Of a stretch of 38,933 nucleotides of DNA, positions 16,263 to 23,918 are shown piece after piece (within the stretch, counting starts at the first letter, position 1; each line of letters begins with the position of its first letter). The translations under genes and the position numbers were made by a program. A model generated the notes under the pieces. That model did not search any database, was not told the origin of the DNA, and saw only the letters and a list, made by a program, of their open reading frames with translations. This DNA is from Thermoplasmata archaeon (GTDB lineage: Archaea; Thermoplasmatota; Thermoplasmata; Halarchaeoplasmatales; Halarchaeoplasmataceae), in assembly GCA_003553085.1 (NCBI GenBank), contig PUPH01000088.1, forward strand, positions 1 to 38,933. Direction: 5' to 3'.

Positions 16263-17636
16263 ATGGATCTAGTAGTACTCAATGGAAGCCCGAAAAGTGA
16301 TGATAGCATAACACTTCACTATGTGAAGTACTTGGAGAAAAAATATCCGCAACATAATTTTATCAAGCATCATGTTGGTAATAAGATAAAGTCCATACTG
16401 AAGGACAAAAAGAAGTTTGAATCGATCTTAAATGACGTAAGCAGGTCCGACGGGGTCATCTGGTCTGTTCCCGTTTACACATGTACCGTTCCCTCTCAGC
16501 TCATATTTTTTATAGACCGTATATTTGATGAAGGTTATGAGGACGTTTTTGAAGGGAAATACTGTACGGCGATAACTACTTCAGCAAAATTTTATGATCA
16601 TACAGCCCACAATTATTTGAAAGCTAGTTCGGAAGACATGGGTATGAAATACGTGGATGGTTTTTCTGCGATGATGTATGATCTTTTGGAAGATGACAAA
16701 AGGAAGGACTTCAGAAAATTTTCAGAGATCTTTTTTAGATACATCAAGGATCGAGCTAAACCACCAAAAGAGTTCTTCTCTGTCCAAGATAGTGATTTTT
16801 CTTATGAACCGAGAGACGTGAGAAATGTTTCCAAGAAAAAAAAGGATTACGATATAATCTTGATCTCTGACCATACAGATGAAGATGAGAATCTAAAACG
16901 TATGATAGGTGTTTTTGTCAAATCAATGAAATATAAGGTAAAGGTATTCAATCTCCATGACATAGAGGTCAAAGGAGGATGTCTAGGATGTGTCAGATGC
17001 GTGAACACCGCTTCCTGCGTCTACAAAGACCAGCACGAGGATTTTTACGAGAAAAATATCAAACCGGCAGATGCGGTGGTGTACGCTACGAAGATAAAAA
17101 ATAGGAGTTTATCTGCTCGATGGGAGCAGTTTTACGACCGAAGTTTCTACAACGGTCACTGTCCACGAACCATGGGGCAGCAATTAGGGTATATCATCTC
17201 TGGTCCTTTGAAACAGAACCCCAATATCAAAGAGATACTCAAATCTAGAAACGAGATGGGGCTGACGAATCTAGTGGGTATCGTAACCGACGAGGCAGAA
17301 GATTCCCATCTGATCACCGACCTGATACAGCAGTTCTCACGCGACTTCTCCTGGTCCTTAGAGAATGATTTCATGCGACCCTATACTTGCCGCAGAGAAG
17401 GTGGTCACAAAATATTTCGTGATCTGATATATGAGATGAAATTTGTCTTCACCCAGGACCACAAATTCTACAAAAAACATGACCTATATGACTTTCCCCA
17501 GAACAAGTATAAAACCAGGATCAAAAATTTCTTCTTGAAGATACTGCTCAATACGCCGGGGATAAAAGAAAAAGCACAAGAAAAGATGACTGAATATATG
17601 ATCATGCCTTTGGAAGAAGTGATAGATAATGCCTGA
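16263..17636 (+). CDS. Double flavodoxin-fold NADPH-dependent FMN reductase-like/iron-sulfur flavoprotein
   Basis: The 457-residue product appears to contain two flavodoxin-like domains. The first (about 1-170) begins MDLVVLNGSPKSDDS with the FMN phosphate-loop motif NGSPK. The second (about 195-340) begins KDYDIILISDHTDEDEN and carries cysteines 240, 243, 246 and 252 in GCLGCVRC plus a later C, as in iron-sulfur flavoproteins. The likely role is FMN-dependent electron transfer; the substrate is unknown. ATG 16263 has AAGGAGA seven bases upstream. The fused arrangement and AT-rich context are unusual beside the ribosomal operon. The 3' end has a basic tail of unknown role. Confidence 0.75.
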   Translation: MDLVVLNGSPKSDDSITLHYVKYLEKKYPQHNFIKHHVGNKIKSILKDKKKFESILNDVSRSDGVIWSVPVYTCTVPSQLIFFIDRIFDEGYEDVFEGKYCTAITTSAKFYDHTAHNYLKASSEDMGMKYVDGFSAMMYDLLEDDKRKDFRKFSEIFFRYIKDRAKPPKEFFSVQDSDFSYEPRDVRNVSKKKKDYDIILISDHTDEDENLKRMIGVFVKSMKYKVKVFNLHDIEVKGGCLGCVRCVNTASCVYKDQHEDFYEKNIKPADAVVYATKIKNRSLSARWEQFYDRSFYNGHCPRTMGQQLGYIISGPLKQNPNIKEILKSRNEMGLTNLVGIVTDEAEDSHLITDLIQQFSRDFSWSLENDFMRPYTCRREGGHKIFRDLIYEMKFVFTQDHKFYKKHDLYDFPQNKYKTRIKNFFLKILLNTPGIKEKAQEKMTEYMIMPLEEVIDNA

Positions 17637-17804
17637 TTCTGAGATCCCTTGGCGAACAATCCTTCGATCTAATCGATCAAAAAATAACATCTTTTCTATC
17701 GAATATATTTTACACAATCGAGTAGAAATTATGAAAAACTTAAATAATACCATATAGTGCACCTGTTGGAGAGTTCGAGAGGATTCTTTAGGAGAAAGGA
17801 TAAG

Positions 17805-18386
17805 ATGGTGAAACGAAAAAAACCAAGAAAGAAAGAGATAAAGGGAACCACTATGGTTACCGGATTTGCGTTCATCGCAATTGGGATCATAGTTTTAGTA
17901 GCTATGTTCATGGCACCTTGGATAACAGAGGTTATTGATGGTGAAAGTGAAAGTTTTTACTATAGTGATACCGCATCAGGTAGCGTTGTAAGAACACAGG
18001 GAAGGCTGTTAATAGCCTCATCTATAGGGATAATTGCTCTAGGTGCGGTAATAATATTTTCATTATTCTTAAGAGAAACTGAAGTTATCACAAAAAACAC
18101 ATCTAAGTGGATCAACTATACATCTCAGAACTTTTTGCTGGTACCTGCATTAGGGCTGATATACGTAGGCGCTTCAAATAAGGCTTATATGGTCAATGTG
18201 ATCAGGACTATGTTGGATACTAGTGGTGAATACAGTGCGTGGTTTCCATCGCCCTTGATAGTTCTTGCTTTCGGTATTGCATGCTTTATGATGGGTATCC
18301 GTGGATCCAAAAAGGAACTAAAATCGATCAAGTTCGATGAGTTAAACGAAAAGAAGATTAGCAAAAAGTACAGAGGGGGTGAGTAG
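17805..18386 (+). CDS. Four-helix membrane protein of unknown function
   Basis: I do not recognise this family. The 193-residue product has a basic N-terminus (KRKKPRKKEIKG) and about four membrane segments, at about residues 17-38, 68-90, 107-125 and 148-168. A tryptophan-containing APW motif follows the first segment and a basic tail ends it. ATG 17805 has AGGAGAAAGGA just upstream; a GTG at 17757 lies too near a TTAAATAAT promoter-like element at 17740. It ends directly before the next gene, which has a similar layout, so the two may work together. Confidence 0.6.
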   Translation: MVKRKKPRKKEIKGTTMVTGFAFIAIGIIVLVAMFMAPWITEVIDGESESFYYSDTASGSVVRTQGRLLIASSIGIIALGAVIIFSLFLRETEVITKNTSKWINYTSQNFLLVPALGLIYVGASNKAYMVNVIRTMLDTSGEYSAWFPSPLIVLAFGIACFMMGIRGSKKELKSIKFDELNEKKISKKYRGGE

Positions 18387-19217
18387 ATGAAAGTCACTCC
18401 AAAACTGCTTCAGAATATGTCTATATCTCTTATATACATATCACTGATCGGCTTGTTATTATCATGGGTATTACCATGGATGGTAAGACCTTATCCTGAA
18501 TATGATTATTGGTTTATCCGCTTTAATATGTCTGAGCTTGAAAATCAATCATTCTATTATATCTTCGACTATGTGGTATACACGGAATTAGCATTTTTCG
18601 GTGCCTTGATCTGTGGGTTGTTTGTAAAGGTCGGAGTGGCCATGAAAAACAAGAGTAAAAAGCTTTCAAATTACTTGATGTTGGGTATCATCCCTAATCT
18701 GGCCTTTTCCATAATCGCAGTGGCTTTTTCAGTATGGACTATCTTTAGACTTACCGGGATAAACGATTCGTCATACGAGATGGGGTTCAATTATGGACCT
18801 CTTATGATGTCCGTCGTCTTGCTGATAGTATCTGCTATAATGACCGTTATGGTGGTACCGAGATCACTAAAATCTCTAAAGCGTGAAAAAGAGAAGGCGA
18901 TGGATCATGGTCCGATGTATCCAAATGGTCAGATGATGAACCAGCCCATGAATCAGCCGGTCGATCAACAAACGAACCAACCGATGACCCAGCCTTACGA
19001 CGATCAACAGGTGCCCGAACAGCCATCTAACTTGCGCTGTCCTCAGTGTGGTGATGAACATGATGAAGAAGTGTTAGTTTGTAGTTCTTGCGATGCAAAC
19101 CTGAGCAAAAAGTGTCCCAGCTGTGAGATGTTGGTAAACATAAATGTACAGGAATGCCCTCAGTGCGGGTTCGATGGCAGCGATACAGTCGGTATGGACG
19201 ATGTAAAAGATTATTAA
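18387..19217 (+). CDS. Membrane protein with C-terminal double zinc ribbon
   Basis: This 276-residue protein has about four membrane segments (about 10-30, 65-85, 98-122 and 134-154). A glutamine/asparagine/proline linker follows, with a repeated NQP motif at about 185-210. Four CxxC pairs then form two zinc ribbons: CPQC/CSSC and CPSC/CPQC, residues 214-263. An LPW motif after the first segment recalls the neighbour's APW, suggesting distant paralogy. The start codon is directly after the previous stop and a GGGGGTGAGTAG site precedes it. Function is unknown; a cytoplasmic protein- or nucleic-acid-binding ribbon is plausible. Confidence 0.65.
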   Translation: MKVTPKLLQNMSISLIYISLIGLLLSWVLPWMVRPYPEYDYWFIRFNMSELENQSFYYIFDYVVYTELAFFGALICGLFVKVGVAMKNKSKKLSNYLMLGIIPNLAFSIIAVAFSVWTIFRLTGINDSSYEMGFNYGPLMMSVVLLIVSAIMTVMVVPRSLKSLKREKEKAMDHGPMYPNGQMMNQPMNQPVDQQTNQPMTQPYDDQQVPEQPSNLRCPQCGDEHDEEVLVCSSCDANLSKKCPSCEMLVNINVQECPQCGFDGSDTVGMDDVKDY

Positions 19218-19239
19218 TGAGATACCCGATTTGGTAACC

Positions 19240-20337
19240 ATGAGAACTTACTCCGGTCCCTTTCTTACCCAGGAGGGGTTCATACAAGCACAGATACACA
19301 TAGAAGGTGGTTCAGAGGAATCTGATATCTGGGGCGATGAAGGAACAGGAACCATCGTTGATTTCGAAGAGGGTGCTGATGAGGGTACTCCCTCGGTCAT
19401 CATCCCCACATTTTACAATGCACATACCCACTCCGCGGACTCGGTTGTTAAAGAGGTTCCCAAGGGGACCTTATCTGAGATTGTTGGTCCAGGGGGGTTC
19501 AAACACAAGGCCCTGTCAGAAGCGGATGAAGAGGATCTGGTAAACTCCCTGAGAAGATATATCCAACGTGCCATAGATATGGGTGTTAGCGATATCATCG
19601 ATTTTCGTGAGGGTGGTATAGATGGACTTCACGTGATCAAGTCTGCATTCGAAGGCTTCGAAGAAAGATTAAGATTGCGGATAATGACAAGACCCTCTGA
19701 GATGAAGTATGATGAATGGGAACTCAACAAGATAATGTCACTTTCAGACGGTATTGGTTTGAGCTCCTATCGTGACTGGGACGAAACTCTCATCAATAGG
19801 ATCGCACAAGCCGCAAACAAGATGGGAAAACCTCTGGCATTGCATTGTAGTGAAGATGAAAGGGAGCCCATAGACGAAGTATTGTCTTTGGGAGTTCATC
19901 ACTTGGTACATATGGTGGAAGGGACAACAGATGACTTTCTTGCGTGCGTACTGGAGGATGTACCTATAGTCGTATGTCCTCGTTCAAACATGTTCTTCGG
20001 TAAACACCCGGACATACCAGCTATGTTAGATGCGGGTGTAAAACTATGCTTGGGTACCGATAACGCCATGATATCCACTTCAAACATGTTCAGAGAGATG
20101 GAGCTGGCTTACAGAGTTTCTAGGTTGACGGGAGATGTAGATCCTATGGAAATATTGATGATGGCTACATGGAATCCTAGAAAAGCTTTAAATTTACCTT
20201 ACTGCATTGGACCTTCTGAATCAGGTGATGATTCAAAGGAGCAGTACATGATATTGTCTGAAGCCTGGGGTGACCCGGCTTACGACGTTGTCACTAGAAA
20301 AGGTTTGGACGATATCATGGATATAGTAGAGTGGTAA
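19240..20337 (+). CDS. Amidohydrolase, adenosine/SAH-type nucleoside deaminase-like
   Basis: The protein belongs to the metal-dependent amidohydrolase superfamily. Residues 62 and 64 give the NAHTH metal motif. H202 lies in ALHCSED, H224 in HLVHMVEG and D274 in LGTDNAM, completing a mononuclear metal site. The CPRSN segment at 246-250 is typical of the adenosine/cytosine deaminase branch (COG0402). Deamination of a nucleoside such as S-adenosylhomocysteine or methylthioadenosine is the likely reaction; the substrate is inference. The 365 residues are shorter than many COG0402 enzymes. ATG 19240 is preferred over an upstream TTG at 19231; neither has a strong ribosome binding site. Confidence 0.75.
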   Translation: MRTYSGPFLTQEGFIQAQIHIEGGSEESDIWGDEGTGTIVDFEEGADEGTPSVIIPTFYNAHTHSADSVVKEVPKGTLSEIVGPGGFKHKALSEADEEDLVNSLRRYIQRAIDMGVSDIIDFREGGIDGLHVIKSAFEGFEERLRLRIMTRPSEMKYDEWELNKIMSLSDGIGLSSYRDWDETLINRIAQAANKMGKPLALHCSEDEREPIDEVLSLGVHHLVHMVEGTTDDFLACVLEDVPIVVCPRSNMFFGKHPDIPAMLDAGVKLCLGTDNAMISTSNMFREMELAYRVSRLTGDVDPMEILMMATWNPRKALNLPYCIGPSESGDDSKEQYMILSEAWGDPAYDVVTRKGLDDIMDIVEW

Positions 20338-20338
20338 G

Positions 20339-20776
20339 ATGGAAGATTTCAAAAGAATACTTATACCCACAGATGGCTCAGAAACCAGCGAGATAGCAGT
20401 CGACAAAGGCCTTGCATTAGCCAGGATGCTTGGTGCAAGTATTAAAGTTCTTTTCGTTGTTGACACGACAACTTTCAGAGATATCCCTCCGGATGAACTC
20501 ATAACAAACCTCAGAGGACACATGGAGTCTAAAGGAGACGATATCCTATCTGAAATCGAAGAAAGGGCGGATGAATTGGGTGTAGAGATGGAGAAAAGCC
20601 TTGTTCATGGGCATCCGGATGACCTCATCGTTGAAGAGTCTGAAAATTTCGACCTGATCGTTATAGGCACCCATGCACGCTCAGGTCTGTCCAGGCTGTT
20701 GATAGGTAGTATAACCGAAAGAGTGGTAAGACACGCAAAGTGTCCAGTTATGGTAATCAAAACTATGGAGGAATGA
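20339..20776 (+). CDS. Universal stress protein, UspA family
   Basis: The 145-residue product is a single UspA domain. The N-terminal ILIPTDGSETSEIAVDKGLALA strand-helix unit is preserved read across residues 7-28. The GTHARSGLSRLLIGSITERVVRHAKCPVMVI segment contains the G-x2-G-x9-G(S) motif that binds ATP. Such proteins sense nucleotides or stress; the partner is unknown. It starts one base after the amidohydrolase stop and lies six bases before a CBS protein, so these are one operon. Confidence 0.9.
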   Translation: MEDFKRILIPTDGSETSEIAVDKGLALARMLGASIKVLFVVDTTTFRDIPPDELITNLRGHMESKGDDILSEIEERADELGVEMEKSLVHGHPDDLIVEESENFDLIVIGTHARSGLSRLLIGSITERVVRHAKCPVMVIKTMEE

Positions 20777-20782
20777 AAACAC

Positions 20783-21622
20783 ATGAAAACAGTATCTGAT
20801 TTGATGACGAAAGATCCCGTTGTAGCGGAATTACCTGGAAACAGGAGAGACGTGATCAACTCGATGGTGAAAAACAAACTCACCGGGATGCCAGTGGTAA
20901 AAGATGGCATACTTCGAGGATTGATAACTCGTCACGACTTTTTTGACCATCCTTATGAAGATCAATTGGCGATGCTGTACAATAAGCAGCACCCAAGGAT
21001 ATTCGCGAATGAACCTCTTGACGATGCCGCCAAGATATTTTTACAAGAGGATATCCATTATCTACCTGTTACAGATGAGGAAGGATATTGTGTAGGTATT
21101 TTGACCACTGCAGATATGTTGGATTACGTGGTAGAGAAAGAAATCGAGACTCCAGTTGGAGACACCGCGACCCGACCTTGTATCCCACTTTACGAGGGCA
21201 CTCCGATCAAGGTCGCCCTACAGATAATGAAATTGACAAAGTTGTACGCATTCCCAGTTGTGGACAAGGATGCGGTATTGATAGGTATCATCACCGACAG
21301 AGATCTGTTCAACCTTTCTGAGATAAGCGGAGAGATCGTGATATCCGAACTAGGTCTGGGTGAGGACGAAGAGATGTGGTCTTGGGAAGGTGTGCGTAAC
21401 ATAATGAAGTTGTACTATGAGGAATCCAAGATCGACATGCCGGATATAGTGGTCAGAGATGCAATGGTCAGTGATCCGACCTCGATATTCTCAAAAACAT
21501 CCGTTTCCGAGGCCGCGAAGCTGATGAAGCGAAATGACTTCGGACAGCTCCCCATCGTTGACGAGATGGACCATCTACAGACCATGGTCTATGAATTGGA
21601 CCTTATAGCCACGATAGTATGA
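20783..21622 (+). CDS. Four-CBS-domain protein
   Basis: The 279 residues consist almost entirely of four CBS repeats (about 1-55, 62-120, 127-185 and 222-279), with no catalytic domain fused. Recognisable pieces are DLMTKDPVV, LPVTDEEGYCVGILT, FPVVDKDAVLIGIITDRDL and VRDAMVSDPTSIF. CBS pairs bind adenine nucleotides or related ligands, so a regulatory role is likely. Between repeats 3 and 4 is a 35-residue linker. It is operonic with UspA upstream and glycyl-tRNA synthetase downstream. Confidence 0.9.
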   Translation: MKTVSDLMTKDPVVAELPGNRRDVINSMVKNKLTGMPVVKDGILRGLITRHDFFDHPYEDQLAMLYNKQHPRIFANEPLDDAAKIFLQEDIHYLPVTDEEGYCVGILTTADMLDYVVEKEIETPVGDTATRPCIPLYEGTPIKVALQIMKLTKLYAFPVVDKDAVLIGIITDRDLFNLSEISGEIVISELGLGEDEEMWSWEGVRNIMKLYYEESKIDMPDIVVRDAMVSDPTSIFSKTSVSEAAKLMKRNDFGQLPIVDEMDHLQTMVYELDLIATIV

Positions 21623-21631
21623 GGTGATCCT

Positions 21632-23107
21632 TTGGCGGATAGGGAAGAACTCGAGTCAGTATGTAAGCGGCGCGGGTTCGTATGGCAGAGTTCGGAGATC
21701 TACGGCGGTGAAGCAGGCTTCTATGACTATGGACACTTAGGTGCGAAGTTAAAAGACAATTGGGAGCGATCATGGAAGGAATACTTCCTCTCATTGGGTG
21801 ACCATTATCATATGATATATACACCTAACATACTCCCTTATAGAGTTCTTGAATCCTCCGGGCATGTGGATCACTTTTCCGACATACTCATAACCTGTAA
21901 AAGATGTGGAAACAGTCATCGAGGTGACCATCTCCTGGAAGATATAACCGGTGAATCTGCAGAATGGATGAACAAAGATGAGTTGTCCGACCACATTCTA
22001 GAACATGATGTTAAATGCCCGGACTGTGGTGGTGATCTGGATGAACCAGAAGACTTCAACATGATGTTCGAAGTCGATGTGGGACCGAAGGGTGATCGTA
22101 AAGGATTTCTACGCCCAGAAACCGCCCAAGGAAGCTATATGAACTTTCCTAGAGAATATAGAGCTTTACGTAAGAAGATGCCCATGGGGCTAGCGACCAT
22201 AGGCAGCGCGTTCCGCAACGAGATATCTCCCAGACAAGGAGTTTACAGGCTTAGAGAGTTCAGGCAGGCTGAGCTACAGATATTCTTTGTACCCGGTAAG
22301 CATGATAGTGTATTTGAAGCCAGGTACCAGGAGTTAGAGAAAAAAAATATCAAGCTGCTCCGTAGTGATTGGGAAGAGCAGAAGGAAGTATCTTTGGATG
22401 AACTGGACGATCTACCTGTATTCTACCGATACCATCTGGCAAAGATATACGAGTTCTATTCCGAGGTCATGGAGTTACCACACGACGAATTTAGACTAAG
22501 AGAGCTGTCTGAAGAGGAGAAGGCCTTCTACAATCGTATCCACTTCGATGTGGAAGTTCATATGGAATCACTTGGAGGTTGGAAAGAGGTCGCGGGATTG
22601 CACTACCGCGGAGATCACGACCTAGGCCAGCACCAAAAAGGCTCCGGTCAAAAAATGAGCATACCTATAGATGGTGAAAGGCTGATACCACACGTCATCG
22701 AGCTCAGTTTCGGTGTTGATCGTAACATCTGGTCCATATTGGATAAAGGATATAGGACAGGGGATCGAGATTGCATGAAGATATCTGGAAGCTTAGCACC
22801 TTATAAGGTCGCAGTTTTCCCATTGGTCCGAAAAGATGGTATATTGGACAGATCGATCGAGGTTTACGAAGCTCTTAAATCTAAATTCAGTACATTCTGG
22901 GATAAGAGTGGGTCCATAGGGAAACGCTATGCACGACAGGACGAGATAGGTACACCTTATTGCATAACCGTAGATTATGATACTTTAGAAGATGATACGG
23001 TCACAGTTCGTGAGATCGAATCTACAGAACAGATAAGGATACCTATATCTGAGCTCAGTGAAACCATCGAAAGTTTGATTAAAAAGGAAAAAGGGTTTTC
23101 AAGTTAG
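21632..23107 (+). CDS. glyS: Glycyl-tRNA synthetase (class IIa, alpha2 type)
   Basis: The enzyme attaches glycine to tRNA-Gly. The 491-residue product has the N-terminal ESVCKRRGFVWQSSEIYGG motif and the class II motif 2 region FRNEISPRQGVYRLREF (residues 194-210). RPETAQGSYMNF lies before that, and zinc-site cysteines sit at 89/92 and 129/132. It ends in the C-terminal anticodon-binding domain. It is shorter than many archaeal GlyRS proteins (around 570 residues) and nearer the Thermus length. The TTG start follows GAGGTGAT. It converges on UPF0147, with only three bases between the stops. Confidence 0.95.
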   Translation: MADREELESVCKRRGFVWQSSEIYGGEAGFYDYGHLGAKLKDNWERSWKEYFLSLGDHYHMIYTPNILPYRVLESSGHVDHFSDILITCKRCGNSHRGDHLLEDITGESAEWMNKDELSDHILEHDVKCPDCGGDLDEPEDFNMMFEVDVGPKGDRKGFLRPETAQGSYMNFPREYRALRKKMPMGLATIGSAFRNEISPRQGVYRLREFRQAELQIFFVPGKHDSVFEARYQELEKKNIKLLRSDWEEQKEVSLDELDDLPVFYRYHLAKIYEFYSEVMELPHDEFRLRELSEEEKAFYNRIHFDVEVHMESLGGWKEVAGLHYRGDHDLGQHQKGSGQKMSIPIDGERLIPHVIELSFGVDRNIWSILDKGYRTGDRDCMKISGSLAPYKVAVFPLVRKDGILDRSIEVYEALKSKFSTFWDKSGSIGKRYARQDEIGTPYCITVDYDTLEDDTVTVREIESTEQIRIPISELSETIESLIKKEKGFSS

Positions 23108-23110
23108 ATC

Positions 23111-23377
23111 TTACTGGTTCTCTTCCTTGATAGATTCCAAACGGCTGATTATATTCCAGATCATCGTCCGACCGTGCAGTGGTATATTTGGATCATCGGC
23201 CATCTCTTCTAGTTTGAATATCGAAGATGCAATTCTAACATCCATGTCATCGTCGGATTCCAGCAATAACTTCTCACACTGATCGGCCCCATTTCGAATA
23301 TTTCTGGGGATAGATGTGTCCTCGGTTATCTGGTCCAGCATGTTACAAACCTGTCTTATCTCCTTTGTAGAGCTCAT
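23111..23377 (-). CDS. UPF0147 family protein
   Basis: This 88-residue all-helical protein matches the archaeal UPF0147 family. The pattern is an N-terminal helix with a LDQITEDTSIPRNIRNGA motif and then a second helical repeat ending in DPNIPLHGRTMIW. Function is unknown. I chose the start codon at 23377, with a strong GAGGTGAT site upstream; a GTG nine bases earlier lies inside that site. A TATA-like TTTAATAATAAG on the minus strand at about 23456-23467 would serve it. Confidence 0.85.
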   Translation of the reverse strand: MSSTKEIRQVCNMLDQITEDTSIPRNIRNGADQCEKLLLESDDDMDVRIASSIFKLEEMADDPNIPLHGRTMIWNIISRLESIKEENQ

Positions 23378-23482
23378 CGTTATCACCTCAAAAGGGTTGA
23401 TTTATCGTTGAAACTTAACGACCCTGTGGTAAGGATTCTTCCGGCTATTCTACTTCTTATTATTAAAGGTTATGGTGGATTA

Positions 23483-23579
23483 GAAGATAGGGGGGAGAGG
23501 CCTATCTTCGAACCGAACAGAATCGAAGGACAACGTTTCCCCAAAGCGTCAGTCCTCGGTTAGGGTCCGGAACGGACCT
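23483..23579. ncRNA. Candidate structured RNA with three consecutive stem-loops
   Basis: SL1 is GAAGATAGG/CCTATCTTC (23483-23491 with 23501-23509), a perfect nine-base-pair stem. SL2 combines AACCGA/TCGGTT, GGAC/GTCC and ACGTTT/AAAGCGT around a CCCC loop (23511-23561). SL3 is GGTCCG/CGGACC with a three-base loop (23564-23578). They are nearly back to back. The strand is unclear: TATA-like elements occur on both sides. No known RNA family was recognised. Confidence 0.4.
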
Positions 23580-23664
23580 ATTCATCGTCATATCTCGGAT
23601 CGCATCCTAGATTTATGTAAACTTCCTGCCAACTATAGTGTGCGTCTTCTTCTTTCATTTGCAT
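23578..23664 (-). CDS. Candidate leaderless 28-residue microprotein
   Basis: The minus-strand frame reads MQMKEEDAHYSW followed by QEVYINLGCDPRYDDE. It is acidic and aromatic with one cysteine. No ribosome binding site is seen, but a TATA box (TTTATATA) is centred about 30 bp upstream, the spacing of other leaderless genes here. Its stop abuts the SL3 hairpin. I recognise no family. A chance ORF or an untranslated RNA is the alternative. Confidence 0.3.
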   Translation of the reverse strand: MQMKEEDAHYSWQEVYINLGCDPRYDDE

Positions 23665-23690
23665 CACAGTAGTGACTAACCCATGGATCC

Positions 23691-23698
23691 TATATAAA
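23691..23698 (-). promoter_or_regulatory. TATA box upstream of the 28-codon ORF
   Basis: The plus strand reads TATATAAA, so the minus strand is TTTATATA. Centre-to-ATG spacing is about 30 bp. Because the motif is nearly symmetric, it could also work on the plus strand, running antisense into tRNA-Asn. Confidence 0.45.
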
Positions 23699-23733
23699 GC
23701 TGAACAAGAGGGGGGTGAGTGAAAGTGGTGAAA

Positions 23734-23742
23734 GTAAAAAAT
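23734..23742 (-). terminator. Oligo-T terminator of tRNA-Asn
   Basis: On the minus strand ATTTTTTAC directly follows the tRNA 3' end after one base, an archaeal T-run terminator. Confidence 0.5.
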
Positions 23743-23743
23743 A

Positions 23744-23815
23744 CGCCGTCGACCGGATTCGAACCGGCGACCGCTCGGTTAACAGCCGAGTGCTCTACCA
23801 CTGAGCTACGACGGC
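23744..23815 (-). tRNA. tRNA-Asn(GTT)
   Basis: The 72-nt gene folds perfectly: acceptor GCCGTCG/CGACGGC, D stem GCTC/GAGC, anticodon stem CTCGG/CCGAG with loop CTGTTAA, and T stem GCCGG/CCGGT with TTCGAAT loop. The anticodon is GTT. Discriminator G is present, CCA is not encoded and there is no intron. Confidence 0.96.
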
Positions 23816-23833
23816 AATATGGGGTCCGTTTTT

Positions 23834-23842
23834 CAATATAAA
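23834..23842 (-). promoter_or_regulatory. TATA box of tRNA-Asn
   Basis: Minus strand TTTATATTG lies about 23 bp upstream of the mature 5' end, placing transcription start at or very near the tRNA. Confidence 0.55.
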
Positions 23843-23918
23843 CAGATCCACTGCCTGTTCAGCACACTGTAAACAGAGGATATATTAAAACCTTTTAGTC
23901 GGTTCCCATGATATGTAT

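Larger units (their letters stand above)
23378..23743. other. 366-bp gene-poor gap: promoter, hairpins and possible small ORF
   Basis: No conventional gene fits here. It holds the UPF0147 promoter, three consecutive strong hairpins (23483-23579), a possible leaderless 28-codon minus-strand ORF (23578-23664) with its TATA box, and a T-run ending tRNA-Asn. A plus-strand GTG frame near 23725 simply reads antisense through the tRNA. Confidence 0.6.

Noticed and set aside
23483-23579. RNase P RNA or signal recognition particle RNA
   Set aside because: The segment is too short and lacks the conserved motifs of either RNA.
23725-23845. Plus-strand GTG frame after a purine-rich site reading through tRNA-Asn
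   Set aside because: It translates the antisense of a perfect tRNA gene, a well-known false call.
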